From: Malachius bipustulatus
Taxonomy: Eukaryota; Arthropoda; Insecta; Coleoptera; Melyridae
NCBI GenBank assembly: GCA_910589415.1
Contig: OU342633.1
Span: forward strand, 4,874,858 to 4,938,857
Reading direction: 5' to 3'
Length of the DNA stretch: 64,000 bases
In this document: positions 9,380 to 20,723 of the stretch, piece after piece
Numbering within the stretch: position 1 is the stretch's first letter
Layout of the letters: the number at the start of each line of letters is the position of its first letter
Made by a program: the position numbers and the translations under genes
Notes under the pieces: model-generated
What the model was told of the DNA's origin: nothing
Databases searched by the model: none
What the model saw: only the letters and a program-made list of their open reading frames with translations

Positions 9380-12300
9380 TCATGACACCCATTCCATCAG
9401 TCTGGTTCCCTGAACTAACTTGTGCAGCCCCGTTACTGAATGAGTTTCATATTCTTCCGGACGCATTTTTTGTTGTCCGTATATCTCCTGTCTTCTGCGG
9501 TCCAGAGCCTCGCATTCACACAGTACATGTTTTGCTGTCTCCTGGGCCCTATTGCATTCTCGGCAACTTAGGTCTCCATTGAACAGTCCTATTTTATTTA
9601 AGTGTTCTTTTAGGGCAATATGTCCCGTTAGTAATCCCACTGTAATGCGTAACTGATTCCTGCTAAGTAATAGTAGTTCTTCAGTTGTCTTTTTTATGGG
9701 TCCTTTGATAAAGGCTTTCCCATGTTGGTGTTTGGTCCTTTTGTCCCAATATATTTTGTGTTTTTCTTTGACCCATATATTAACCTGACCCCGTGCTGTA
9801 CTTTTTGGTACTCCCAGGGCAGGTTCTGGGCCAATGTATTTAGCCGAGGATCCTCTTCTTGCTAGCTCGTCGGCTTTTTCATTGCCTGTGATTCCTCTAT
9901 GTCCTGGTACCCACATCAAGGTTACCTTATTGCGTTCTGCCAGGGTTTCGAGATTCTCACTGCATTCCCACAGTAGTCTGGACGTTATCTTGGGGCTTTC
10001 TATAGCCCTCAGAACCGCCTGACTATCTGTTAATATATTGATCCGTCTATTTTTGTAGGCCCTCTTATTGTTTATGCTCGCGCAGTGTAACATAGCGTAT
10101 ATTTCCGATTGAAATACAGTTGCCCACTGCCCGAGAGATATGGTGTGTTGAGTATTGTCCAACTCATTGTATATGCCAGCTCCAGTTCCTTGGTCGGTCT
10201 TTGACCCGTCAATGTACCAGGTTGTTCCGACCAGCCTGTTGCTGTCTGTGGGCTCATTCCATTCCTCTCGATCTTTGATGCTCACCTCAAAGCTCTTGTG
10301 GAATTTGAATTTTGGAGCCATGTGGTCTGTGTTTGCATCTAGCAGGTCCACTTCCACATAGTTTTTGATTCTATTGTGTCCAAGTTCCGCATATTTGCCC
10401 CTTGGTTCTTCTTGCAGCCTTAGTCGTGCCAGTCTTGCCTCTCCCATTATCATTAGATGAAGTGGTGGGAGGTCTAGGAGGACTTCCATTGCTGCAGTTG
10501 AAGTAGTTTTCATTGCCCCAGTTATTCCAAGGCATGCGAGTCTTTGCACCTTGCTGAGCTTGTTTATCGCGGTATTTTGTTGCATCTTTGTCCACCATAC
10601 CAGAGATGCATACAACAACATTGGTCTAATCACTCTGGTGTACGCCCAGTATACCATATGTGGTTTTAATCCCCATGTTTTCCCATAAGTTCGTCTGACC
10701 ATCATGAATGTGGTCTCCGCTCTTTTAATCCTGTCTATCTGTTGGTTCCAGGTGAGTTTTGAGTCTAAGATTACCCCAAGATATTTCACCTCTCCCGATA
10801 TTTGTACGTTCCTGCCTCGAAGTTTTAGTGGTCCTAGGCCCACCAGTTTCCTTCGATTAGTAAACGCTATGATGGTTGATTTGGAGGGACTTATGTTCAG
10901 TCCCTCTTCGTTTGTCCATTTGGTTACAACATTTAGAGCCCTTTGCATACAGGGCCTTATTGTGTCGTTAAATTTACCTTGAATTAGTATGACAAGGTCA
11001 TCAGCATATCCTATGCTCTTGATTCCCTCTTGGTCCAGACGTTTCATTAGCTCGTCCATAACAAGGTTCCATATCAAGGGAGACAGTACGCCTCCTTGTG
11101 GACATCCCCTTGCTACCTGAGCCACCACAGTCTCCCCAAATAGGGATGTGCATACCAATCTGCTTTTCAACATGAAGTCTATCCACCTGCATATTGTTGC
11201 ATTGATTCCTCTGTTCCTCAGCATTGGAGATTGATTCTAGGGAGGTGTTGTCGAACGCACCTTCTATGTCCAAGAAAGCACATAATAGTACTTCCTTGTG
11301 TTTTATTGCGTATTCTGCCTTTTCTACCAGGTGGTGTAAAGCTGATTCCGTTGATTTTCCTGTTCTATATGCACGTTGGTCTTGATGAAATGGTCTGTTT
11401 GCCAGGACATCATCCCTTATATGCCTATCGAGCAGTTTTTCTAAAGTCTTCAGCAAAAAAGACATGAGACTTATGGGTCTTAGAGATTTTGCCCCTTCCT
11501 GTCCTGTTTTCCCAGGTTTAGGTATATAAATTACTCTAATTAAGGTCCAGGCTTTGGGTATGTGCCCCAGTGCAAGACTGCCCCTGAGGATCATACTTAG
11601 CCTCTGTGTCAGAAGATGTGGTCCTTTCTGCAACATTATTGGGTAGATGCCATCTATACCCGGCGATTTATAGGGTTCAAAGGAGTTGATTGCCCATTTG
11701 ATTTTGTTCTCGTTTATCACCGATTTCGCAACCTGCCAACTGTCCCTGTTCGTCCTCTTTGGGGTTCCCAGTTCTGCATTTAGGCAGTCTTGTGGAGATA
11801 AATCGGTGACTCTAGAACCTGGAAAATGGACTCTGAGTAATTCTCTCATTGTGTCCTTTCCCGTTTCCGTATATTTGCCACTCTCTGTTTTCAGAGTGTG
11901 TATGGAGCTCTGGGGTTGCTTTGAGAGTATTTTATGGAGTCTAGCATATTCTTGAGTTCCTTCTATGTCCTCACAATGCTTTCTCCATGAATCTCTCTTT
12001 GCTTTCCTCAGTGCTTTGTTGTATTCTGTGAGAGCCTTTCTGTATATCTCCCACTTATTTGTTTCCTTCGCTTTATTGAAGTATTTCCTAACTTGTCCTC
12101 TTTGTGCAGCTAGGTTTCTGTTCCACCAGGGCACATTCCTGTTGGAGTCCCTGCTGACAAGGGGACAGTTGTTGTTATAGGCCGAAGTGATTGCATCCTG
12201 CACTTGTCCTGCTACCACTTCTAGGTCTATTGTGTTTTTTATCGTATTTCTCGTCTGTTTTAAACCGTGCTCCAGGTCTGTCTTATAAGACTCCCAGTTA

Positions 12301-12430
12301 GTTTTCCGAGGGTTGCGATAAATTTCTTGTATGGTTTTGTTTCCATTTATTGTAAAGTTTATGTGTCTGTGATCCGAGCAACTAACCTCATCAGATACAT
12401 GCCAGTTTTTGACATAGCTTCCTACGTATG
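9380..12430 (-). pseudogene. LINE ORF2, reverse transcriptase and RNase H part
   Basis: Read on the - strand, the upper part (12430-11001) has the endonuclease end (VSDEVSCSDHRH), a linker, and RT motifs SPGIDGIYPIMLQ and LRPISLMSFLLK, then LLCAFLDIEGAFDN. A one-base frameshift near 11225 moves into the second frame (11224-9380). That frame carries RGCPQGGVLSPLIWNLVMD, the catalytic GYADDLVIL, VKYLGVILD and LLYASLVWW. The RNase H domain follows, with WYIDGSKT (Asp), FQSEIYAM (Glu), LTDSQAVL (Asp) and WVPGHRGITGNEKADELA. A final zinc-finger-like CRECN..ETAKHVLCEC precedes the stop at 9380. All catalytic residues are present, so apart from the frameshift it looks young. Confidence 0.88.
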
Positions 12431-12614
12431 TGATAAATTTTGAGGGTAAAATCGGTAGAATTAATAAAAATAACCATGTCAGTTGAAAACGTCTGCATAC
12501 AACATTTTATTCGATAATAATAATAATACACGTCATATTATATCATGCGCCTACGCATGTTGACAGCTTACGATGTTGCCGCATAGTGGTTTAATTCCTT
12601 GAGATATTTCAACA
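12431..12614 (-). repeat. copia 3' LTR (184 bp)
   Basis: This matches 22649-22858 base for base except that the other copy has an extra 26-bp block (TTATCTAGTGTATTTGATAA and neighbours). The ends are TGATAAATT and TTTCAACA. The target duplication GTATG precedes it. Confidence 0.9.
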
Positions 12615-12724
12615 CCCCCACTATCTCCAGCAATTAAACTACCAACAATCTTAATTTAAACCTAACTGTTTTACAAAATAAGAATGTTTAACCTCTGGTA
12701 GACTTTTAGTCAATACATCTGCCA

Positions 12725-13115
12725 TCATTTCATCAGTCTGTTGATATTTTTAATACTTATCAAATTTTTCAAAACACAATCCCTGATAAAATGATACCTT
12801 ACATCGATGTGTTTGGTACGGTTATGGAATACTGGATTTGCTGCCAGCTTCTGAGCACTTTGACTGTCGTTAAACAAAACAACACTACCTTTAAAATCAA
12901 TTAACTCAGTCAAAATACCCTTCAGGTAAATAGCCTCTTTTGAAGCTTCACTTAGACCTATATATTCAGCTTCAGTGCTACTCATTGCTACGGTCCTTTG
13001 CTTATTACTCTGCCAAGAAATAGGACCTCCTGCTAATTTAAAAACATATCCTGTATATGATTTTCGATCTTGGTCATTCGCCCAATCAGAATCTACAAAC
13101 CCTTCTAAAACACCT
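12725..13115 (-). pseudogene. copia RNase H, C-terminal part
   Basis: The frame contains the copia RNase H block SSTEAEYIGLSEASKEAIYL, then VVLFNDSQSAQKLA, HNRTKHIDVRYHFIRD and the end of the polyprotein. Just upstream on the - strand (13115-12986) the frame gives EGFVDSDWANDQDRKSYTGY. It continues from the part at 17619-17866 on the other side of the Gag-only LTR element, after removal of that insertion and one ACCT copy. Confidence 0.85.
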
Positions 13116-14531
13116 TGTAACGTCCTTTTTTTTTAAGGAATGTTACTTTTATTTGCATTCAGACAGTTGGGAGGACAGACACATACATGAAAATAATCAC
13201 AACAATGTGCTAAAAAGAAATCAATTTATTTATTTAAATTAATAAATTAAAACATCGTGAACCGATTATATATTCTTGGTTTTCCGGCTGGCGTCGAGTT
13301 CACCTATCGCAAGGGGTGTCTAGGTCAAGGTCATCGCTCAAGCTGGTCGCCTGATGCCGTCAGATTGCTACAAAAACACACAAAAATACAAGATTAAATG
13401 CACCTACCCGTGGAGCGACTGCAGCACGGGAGCGAGAGAGATATAATAACACCTCGGTTGGTGTCTATATTCAGATAAGGGTTTTTACCAACAGAAGATT
13501 TCTCGATGCCGTGATTCTTGAATAAAAACTGGTATTTTATCAAGGCGGCAATAATTTGAAAATGAAATAAAAATGAGTTTGATTTTATTTTGTGGTAAAT
13601 TTAATATAATAATTTCTGATTGAAATAGTAACGCTCTCTGGCGTTTTAATGACTTGAAATTTATTATTTTTATTAAAAATGAAATTATTTACAAATCGAA
13701 TAAACTACATGGGAATAAAATCTCTGCTACCGCATAATTGATCAACTTTCAATTATAGGATATACAGAAGATTAAATTTACGTCTAGCCGACTAGATCTT
13801 CCATGTGCAACTTACGTAGAAGATCTCGATCGGTGACTTGGCGCTAGAGCAACATTCTAGCGTCTAGGGAAAAGAATTGACACCGCTCCGGAACAATTAA
13901 ATCAGGGCAGGGCAACATGCTACCACTGATTTGCGTTCGATAGCCCGGAGGGCGCGCTCTGGTGAGCCACCTGGAGGAAGGTCAACTTCCTAGCTCCAGC
14001 GTGAACTTGGATGAATTTCGCGCAACGTGCGAGATTCGGGATTGGATTAAAAGTACATAAGTGGAGGAGCAACTTTCCAACACTTCGTTCCTTTTGGAGG
14101 ATTCGGAGAGCTAGCAGAATATCGAAGGTCAACTTCCTAAGACGTCTGTATTCGCTCTCCTCGATTCATTCTTCGTCCGCTGCTTATATAGCCGGTTTTC
14201 GCGTAAACAACGCCGTGTTATCGGGCGCGTCCCTTTTTTGCCTGTTGCTTCTTCATGACAACAACAACATTCCTTTATTTAATTTGAAATATTACAAATT
14301 TTACCAGTGACGCTAGTTTCCGACCGTAAACAACGCCGTCTTATCTCTTCAGTTGGCTTGGCTTCGGTTTCTTATCGGTTACTACCGTCCTTTTGAATAT
14401 TAATATGAAACATTTTATAAAATATAAAAGAATCGAATTTTGTATTTAAAAATTAAAAATTAATTTATTATTTATTAAATTAATTGTATAATTCGACGTT
14501 GCGGCGTCGTGACGCTCGACGTAACGTCACA
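13116..14531 (-). repeat. 3' LTR of the Gag-only element (1416 bp)
   Basis: Near-identical to 16203-17618. It contains a TATA-like box on the - strand (complement of TATATAGCC at about 14185), with AT-rich sequence towards the inner end. Confidence 0.9.
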
Positions 14532-14669
14532 CCCCGCTGACCTTATGAAAAAAAAATTTACTGCTAGGGAGATTTTTTTCTGTGTTAAAAGTATAGGAAC
14601 CTTCTAAATATGGTGAGTGGCAAACTCACGAACAGGGTTCCACTCTTAAGGTGAATTTTTCTTACTTGA

Positions 14670-16103
14670 TTACGGTGGCTCCCAATTTCGTTTTCTTATG
14701 TCGTAATCTGGCCTATGTTTCTGGAATTCTAGTCGGGTGGCTTTCCCTTTTTCGCTGAAATCTAAGCGTAGTCCATGTTCTGTCATGAACTTTGTCCCGA
14801 GGATAGCGTCGACTGGGAGTCCCGGCAGTATTGCGAAAGTAACTTCTGCTTTTATGCCGCTTATTTCGCACGGTATATTGCATTTCTCTTTTATTTCGGA
14901 ATGCGAATTGTTAGCCATTTCCACTGTTTCGTGGCATTTGAATATTGCTTCTGGCCATTTTGCGGCCATGTCTGGGTTTATGTAGTTTTGGATACTACCT
15001 GTGTCCAGTAATGCTTCAAATGCCACGTTCTTTGTTTTGACTAGGATAAAAATGCGCTCGTCCGACCTTTGATTTTTGCTTTCTGTTGCGGTTAGTATTT
15101 GTCGAGGAGGGGTGTCTTTGGGGCCAGCTTGTCCTGGTTGTCTGTTGGGAAATCGTTCTTCTTTCGACCTTGCGATTTCTCCTTGTATGCTGTCGTAGTC
15201 TTGCATCAGTTGCCTGAGTGTGGACAGTGAATCGAAATCGCTTCGTCTAATGTAGAATTTATACTTTGGCAACATATTTTTGTATACCATTTCGACGGTT
15301 TGTATTTCGTTCAGGCGTCCCTCTCTGCGTATCAGGGTCTGAATATCGTTTATGTACGACCCTGGTGCTTTATTGAATCGTTGCTTGCGGCTTCTGATGG
15401 CTTCTTCGAGCATTTCCTCGTATTTAGATGGAAAGAAGTCCATTTTAAAAATATCTTTAAATTCTTCCCACGAACTCCATCTGGTGACATTATTTCTATG
15501 CCATGCCAATGCGTCGTTGCGTAGGCATATCGGTAGAGCTTGTCTCAGATGCTCTTGTGGGATATTGAAAGTTTCCATTAGCTCCTCCATACGTTCTATA
15601 AACGCTGGTGCTTCAGAGGGTCGTCCCCCAAAATACACATTTCCTTTTTGGATTATATTTAGGGAGTCTAATGGATACGAGTGCCTGTTTTGCGGCTGCT
15701 CCGGTGTTGGTTGGCCGGAATCGTTTGACTGTATTGGGTTGGACCTAGGGGGTTGGTTTTCCGCCGGGTCATTTATTAAGTTTTCTGTTGTTGATATTCT
15801 TTGTTGTAAAATTTTGATAGCTTCGTAGGCGTCTCTTAACTGTTGCCTCAACCTGTCGTTTTCTTGCGATTGAGGTGGTTCGTTGCTTTCTGCTGGTTTT
15901 GTTTTGGGTAGGGCTCCTTGACGGGTCCCTAACGATACCAGTGCAAAATGTCCTCGAAGTCGGGCTCTTATTTCGTCCAACTTCCCGGAACTGTCGAGAC
16001 CCAATTTGGTAGCCTCGATAACAGCTTGCTCTTTTGTGAGCTGCTGGATCCACGCACTTGTTGTGACTTTCTGTGTCTCACCCTCACTGTCTGAATTATG
16101 CAT
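14670..16103 (-). CDS. Gag-protease protein of the non-autonomous LTR element
   Basis: This uninterrupted 477-residue frame has a SAP-like N-terminus (LTKEQAVIEATKLGL, DEIRARL), a coiled-coil-like stretch at about residues 83-105, and a retrotransposon Gag core at about 150-300 (YFGGRPSEAPAFIERMEEL, LAWHRNN, WEEFKDIFKMDFFP, RREGRLNEIQTVEMVYKNML). A retropepsin domain follows with the active site ALLDTGSIQNYI at about residue 368 and the second hallmark VDAILGTKF near 440. The stop follows soon after, with no frameshift into Pol. No CCHC knuckle is visible. The intact frame suggests selection for a trans-mobilised particle protein. Confidence 0.85.
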   Translation of the reverse strand: MHNSDSEGETQKVTTSAWIQQLTKEQAVIEATKLGLDSSGKLDEIRARLRGHFALVSLGTRQGALPKTKPAESNEPPQSQENDRLRQQLRDAYEAIKILQQRISTTENLINDPAENQPPRSNPIQSNDSGQPTPEQPQNRHSYPLDSLNIIQKGNVYFGGRPSEAPAFIERMEELMETFNIPQEHLRQALPICLRNDALAWHRNNVTRWSSWEEFKDIFKMDFFPSKYEEMLEEAIRSRKQRFNKAPGSYINDIQTLIRREGRLNEIQTVEMVYKNMLPKYKFYIRRSDFDSLSTLRQLMQDYDSIQGEIARSKEERFPNRQPGQAGPKDTPPRQILTATESKNQRSDERIFILVKTKNVAFEALLDTGSIQNYINPDMAAKWPEAIFKCHETVEMANNSHSEIKEKCNIPCEISGIKAEVTFAILPGLPVDAILGTKFMTEHGLRLDFSEKGKATRLEFQKHRPDYDIRKRNWEPP

Positions 16104-16187
16104 AATTGTTTATTTAAATTCTGGTTTCTAATTCAAATATTCTTGGCTTCACTATAATATCAGTGATGCGCTATTTTAGGTTCGATA

Positions 16188-16200
16188 ACGTTGGGCGCCA
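16188..16200 (-). promoter_or_regulatory. primer-binding site of the Gag-only element (tRNA-Lys type)
   Basis: On the - strand, TGGCGCCCAACGT follows the LTR after a 2-base spacer. The first 13 bases agree with the primer sites of the gypsy element (38069-38086) and of the LTR at 55969. All fit the 3' end of tRNA-Lys(CTT) as I remember it. Confidence 0.65.
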
Positions 16201-16202
16201 AT

Positions 16203-17618
16203 TGTAACGTCCTTTTTTTTTAAGGAATGTTACTTTTATTTGCATTCAGACAGTTGGGAGGACAGACACATACATGAAAATAATCACAACAATGTGCTAA
16301 AAAGAAATCAATTTATTTATTTAAATTAATAAATTAAAACATCGTGAACCGATTATATATTCTTGGTTTTCCGGCTGGCGTCGAGTTCACCTATCGCAAG
16401 GGGTGTCTAGGTCAAGGTCATCGCTCAAGCTGGTCGCCTGATGCCGTCAGATTGCTACAAAAACACACAAAAATACAAGATTAAATGCACCTACCCGTGG
16501 AGCGACTGCAGCACGGGAGCGAGAGAGATATAATAACACCTCGGTTGGTGTCTATATTCAGATAAGGGTTTTTACCAACAGAAGATTTCTCGATGCCGTG
16601 ATTCTTGAATAAAAACTGGTATTTTATCAAGGCGGCAATAATTTGAAAATGAAATAAAAATGAGTTTGATTTTATTTTGTGGTAAATTTAATATAATAAT
16701 TTCTGATTGAAATAGTAACGCTCTCTGGCGTTTTAATGACTTGAAATTTATTATTTTTATTAAAAATGAAATTATTTACAAATCGAATAAACTACATGGG
16801 AATAAAATCTCTGCTACCGCATAATTGATCAACTTTCAATTATAGGATATACAGAAGATTAAATTTACGTCTAGCCGACTAGATCTTCCATGTGCAACTT
16901 ACGTAGAAGATCTCGATCGGTGACTTGGCGCTAGAGCAACATTCTAGCGTCTAGGGAAAAGAATTGACACCGCTCCGGAACAATTAAATCAGGGCAGGGC
17001 AACATGCTACCACTGATTTGCGTTCGATAGCCCGGAGGGCGCGCTCTGGTGAGCCACCTGGAGGAAGGTCAACTTCCTAGCTCCAGCGTGAACTTGGATG
17101 AATTTCGCGCAACGTGCGAGATTCGGGATTGGATTAAAAGTACATAAGTGGAGGAGCAACTTTCCAACACTTCATTCCTTTTGGAGGATTCGGAGAGCTA
17201 GCAGAATATCGAAGGTCAACTTCCTAAGACGTCTGTATTCGCTCTCCTCGATTCATTCTTCGTCCGCTGCTTATATAGCCGGTTTTCGCGTAAACAACGC
17301 CGTGTTATCGGGCGCGTCCCTTTTTTGCCTGTTGCTTCTTCATGACAACAACAACATTCCTTTATTTAATTTGAAATATTACAAATTTTACCAGTGACGC
17401 TAGTTTCCGACCGTAAACAACGCCGTCTTATCTCTTCAGTTGGCTTGGCTTCGGTTTCTTATCGGTTACTACCGTCCTTTTGAATATTAATATGAAACAT
17501 TTTATAAAATATAAAAGAATCGAATTTTGTATTTAAAAATTAAAAATTAATTTATTATTTATTAAATTAATTGTATAATTCGACGTTGCGGCGTCGTGAC
17601 GCTCGACGTAACGTCACA
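16203..17618 (-). repeat. 5' LTR of the Gag-only element (1416 bp)
   Basis: The promoter-bearing LTR for this orientation. The probable TATA box lies near 17272 (TATATAGCC, complement). The upstream edge carries several ACGTC/GACGT motifs (17580-17618) that resemble CRE-type sites; that role is inference. Confidence 0.85.
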
Positions 17619-17866
17619 ACCTCCATCCTTAGAATATTTCAATTTGTAATTCTTTGTACTTTTTAAATACCTGAGGACTCTCTTTGCACATTTCCAATGA
17701 TATTCTGAATGATTGTTATTATACTGACTTAAATAGCTAACAGAAAAAGCTATATCTGGTCGGGTTAACACAGCCAAGTACATTAAACTTCCAATTAACT
17801 TTTGGTAAGGTACAACTCTGTTGTCATTATTTGAATCTACTGACTTTTCTGAACAAGCTTTGCTCT
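17619..17866 (-). pseudogene. copia RT/RNase H connecting part
   Basis: On the - strand this gives SNNDNRVVPYQKLIGSLMYL, then TRPDIAFSVSYLSQ and HWKCAKRVLRYLKSTKNY. This is the standard copia block between reverse transcriptase and RNase H. It lies between the ORF1-only LINE and the Gag-only LTR element and joins the flanking copia parts on both sides. Confidence 0.85.
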
Positions 17867-17878
17867 CCATAGGAGTAT

Positions 17879-19319
17879 AGAATAGAATAGAATAGAATTT
17901 ATTGTATTTTAAACCTATCGGTTTGTTACAATGGTTGACAGGTTATAAGTTATAAATCTAAATATTGTAGTTAGGTATGTATCTCAACTATAATGCATGA
18001 AAGAAAAAACTAACTAACCAACACACAATCACACCCACTAAAGTACCCCACTCAAACAAAGTACCCACAAAATCCATATTATACAATGTACCGCATACCC
18101 ATCCCTTGATCTGACTGTAAAAACTAACAGGAAAAAACAATCATAACGAGCTACTAATCATAATATAGTTAACAATCATAATCAAGGATGTGACTCTATT
18201 TTTACAAAAGTATAGTATCAGGTCATCTTCATAGTTGTAGGCACCCTGTCAGTCTGTCAAGGACGATGTAAAGTTAGTTAAACCCTGGCAATTCCACGAC
18301 ACTACCCTAATGTTTTTCAAATTCAGTTTTTTGGAGTTTGACTGCAATTACTTTGAACTATGTTCCTCCAATTTTTCACTTTCTTCTTTTCTTGAACTAT
18401 CTTTTCCGGGGTTGCTTCAGAATCCTCTGATGACTGTGGTTTGTTACGTTTTCGGTTTCTTCCGGTAAGTAGAAGCCGTTTCTTTTTGTTCTCAATTCTG
18501 TATTTCAGTGGCAAGTCTTCATTAATAAATATGTGCGTATTCTTTAATTTGCGTCTATTATTAAAGATGTGAGTTTTTAGGCGATAATCGTGGAGACATA
18601 CCTTTACTGGTCTTTGCCGGTCATCTGCTTTCTGCCCAATTCTATAAATGGCTCTTACGCCAGATTCTGTACATTCGATATTCAGCTTCTGGCCCACAGT
18701 ATCTATGAAAAATTTCAAAATTTCTTCGTCTTCCGGAATCCCAAATACTATGAGATTGTTCTTGTTTACTTCCTTTTGCAGAAAATCTATTGTGGATTGT
18801 TGCCTTTGCACCATTATGTTCAGGTCGTTATACTTCTGTTCGTTATTTAAACAAATTTCTTTTATTTGCATTATCTCGGTATTCGTTGATTGTAGATTAC
18901 TTTTGAGATTTATTTCTACTTCATTTAGACGCTGCAAAATATGATCTAATTTCTTCTCCATGATTTTTGATTAATGATTTATTGTCTACGCAATAAATAC
19001 ACATTCACTTTATTGGTTTTATTTTAATCGTAAATTCTATACAACTCGGCAACGTCGATGTGGTGGTTTAGCTGTAGCCTGGACTTATCATACTTTGATA
19101 ACAATTTTCGTCTTTTACGCCAAATTCTGATCTGCTTATTTCCGCGTATTAGTAATGAAATTTCCAATTATTACTTACATAAATTCACTCATAAATACTT
19201 TCACTAACTATTGTGCGCGAAAACAATATTTCAAACTCTTATTTTTACAGGAATTTGGGCATAATTTCAATCATCGACCAAAAAACACATCCATACATAC
19301 CGGTGCTACGTTGCCAACC
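17879..19319 (-). mobile_element. ORF1-only LINE (half-LINE) inserted in copia
   Basis: A 12-bp target duplication CCATAGGAGTAT lies at 17867-17878 and 19320-19331, so the insert is 1441 bp. Its 3' end is a short tandem tail (TTCTA)n, seen on the + strand as AGAATAGAATAG at 17879-17895. It carries only a coiled-coil/RNA-binding ORF1 (18961-18323), about 360 bp of 5' leader and about 440 bp of 3' UTR. There is no endonuclease or reverse transcriptase and no trace of one. This parallels the HAL1 elements of mammals, which are ORF1-only L1 derivatives. Confidence 0.8.
18323..18961 (-). CDS. LINE ORF1 protein, L1-type coiled coil plus RNA-binding fold
   Basis: This intact 212-residue frame has a coiled coil at about residues 3-70 (LDHILQRLNEVEINLKSNLQ, then IMVQRQQSTIDFLQKEVNK). 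An RRM-like core follows, opening NNLIVFGIPEDEE, with AIYRIGQKADDRQRPVKVCL and a C-terminal piece (THIFINEDLPLKYR) typical of transposase-22/L1 ORF1-like proteins. The tail is basic (GRNRKRNKPQ, EKKKVKNWRN). It would bind LINE RNA as a trimer in L1-like systems; that role is inferred from the family. The open frame in an element without its own enzymes is unusual. Confidence 0.78.
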   Translation of the reverse strand: MEKKLDHILQRLNEVEINLKSNLQSTNTEIMQIKEICLNNEQKYNDLNIMVQRQQSTIDFLQKEVNKNNLIVFGIPEDEEILKFFIDTVGQKLNIECTESGVRAIYRIGQKADDRQRPVKVCLHDYRLKTHIFNNRRKLKNTHIFINEDLPLKYRIENKKKRLLLTGRNRKRNKPQSSEDSEATPEKIVQEKKKVKNWRNIVQSNCSQTPKN

Positions 19320-19331
19320 CCATAGGAGTAT

Positions 19332-20709
19332 TCACATTTTTACAATCTTGCATACCAAAATTTGTCAAAATTTGATCAATGTAATTTTCCTGATCCAAAT
19401 AAATAACCTTATTTTTATAATCTCGAGTTATCTTAACACCTAAACACTGCTTTGCTTCACCCAAGTCTTTAACATTAAATTCTGAATTCAATTTTGTCTT
19501 CAAAAATTCAACACAATTAGAATCATTTGAAAAAACAAAAAAATCATCCACATACAATGCAACAATGGTTAACAAATCGTTATTCTTCTTAATAAACAAA
19601 CATGGTTCATATTTTGACTTATTATAACCTAACTTAGTCAAAACTTCATTAACCTTTATATTCCAAGCCCTAGACGATTGTTTTAATCCATATACTGCCT
19701 TTTTTAATTGGTATACCTTATCTTCATGACCTTCAACTATAAAACCTTCTGGTTGTCTCATATAAATTGTTTCTTCCAGCACACCATTTAAAAAAGCAGT
19801 TTTTACATCAAGATGCGTTATTTTCAGATCTAACTTTACTGCTAAAGCAATTAACAATCTCAAATTGGAATGCCTTACCACTGGTGCAAAAATATCATCG
19901 TAATCCACACCTTGCTTCTGGTTATACCCTTTTGCAACTAAACGTGCACGATATTTCACATCACCTGTTTCACATGTTTTTCTCTTGAACACCCATTTAC
20001 TTGACACTATTGTTGAAGAATCCATAGGCTTATCAGTCAACACCCAGGCTTTGTTGTCATTGAAAGATTGCACTTCCTCGCACATAGCTTGCCTCCACAT
20101 ATCAGCATCGTCCCTCGACATCGCCTCCTTCACAGTGACTGGATCATCTCTAAAACTGGACTCGTTCAAACAAGCATAAGTCACATAGTCTTCAAACAAT
20201 TTTGGTTTGACTACTCTCTGCGATTTTCTGATTTCTTCATGTCTTATTGGTGGTAATTCTTGATTAATTGTGAAATCTTCATCACTGTCTAAATCTGCTG
20301 ATTCGTAGTCTGTAGTTAAATTTTCATTCGAGGTTTCTGTGCTAGATTGGGTATCTATCTGATCTGCTGTAGACTGCTCGTCTAAATCAGCCCCCACTGA
20401 ATCTGCTGATTCTTTTATTTCGCACAAAATCTCTTCTGATTTTCTAATCGTTTCTTCGACAATCACGTCTCTGCTAATCATTACCTTTCTTCCAATAGGA
20501 TCATACAGCCTATATCCTTTTATGTTATCACTGAATCCAATCAGAAACATGTTCTTGGATTTTTTATCCCATTTTTGTCTCTTTTCTTTCGAAATATGTA
20601 CCATCACTTTACTTCCAAACACTCGTATACCACTCACATCTGGTTTCTTGCCAGTCCACATTTCATAAGGAGTTTTATCAATTCCTGATGCTTCTGAGCG
20701 ATTCCTCAA
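19332..20709 (-). pseudogene. copia reverse transcriptase region
   Basis: The frame starts with the integrase end (PYEMWTGKKPDVSGIRVFGS), runs through a low-complexity acidic linker, then the RT: SSKWVFKRK, YRARLVAKGYNQKQGVDY, FAPVV, HLDVKTAFLNGVLEETIYM, QPEGF, VYQLKKAVYGLKQSSRAWN and the catalytic ALYVDDFFVFS. It ends at VNTPMG where the ORF1-only LINE interrupts it. This part has no internal stop. It is separated from the integrase frame by a one-base frameshift near 20720. Confidence 0.88.
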
Positions 20710-20723
20710 ATAGACGGCTGTAC

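Larger units (their letters stand above)
13116..17618 (-). mobile_element. non-autonomous LTR retrotransposon with Gag-protease only (large LTRs)
   Basis: Two 1416-bp LTRs (13116-14531 and 16203-17618, both TGTAACG...GTCACA on the + strand) enclose only 1671 bp. A 4-bp duplication ACCT flanks the element (13112-13115 and 17619-17622). The internal part has a primer site next to the 5' LTR and one intact ORF for Gag plus protease. There is no reverse transcriptase, RNase H or integrase and no room for them. Such a design depends on the enzymes of another (gypsy-type) element. I found one base difference between the LTRs (G at 14087, A at 17174), so insertion is recent. Confidence 0.88.

Noticed and set aside
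9262..12180. Many + strand frames of 60-106 codons
   Set aside because: All are complementary to the LINE ORF2 on the - strand.
14011..14310. 99-codon frame present in both LTRs (also 17098-17397)
   Set aside because: It is duplicated only because the LTRs are duplicated, and it crosses the promoter region. No coding features.
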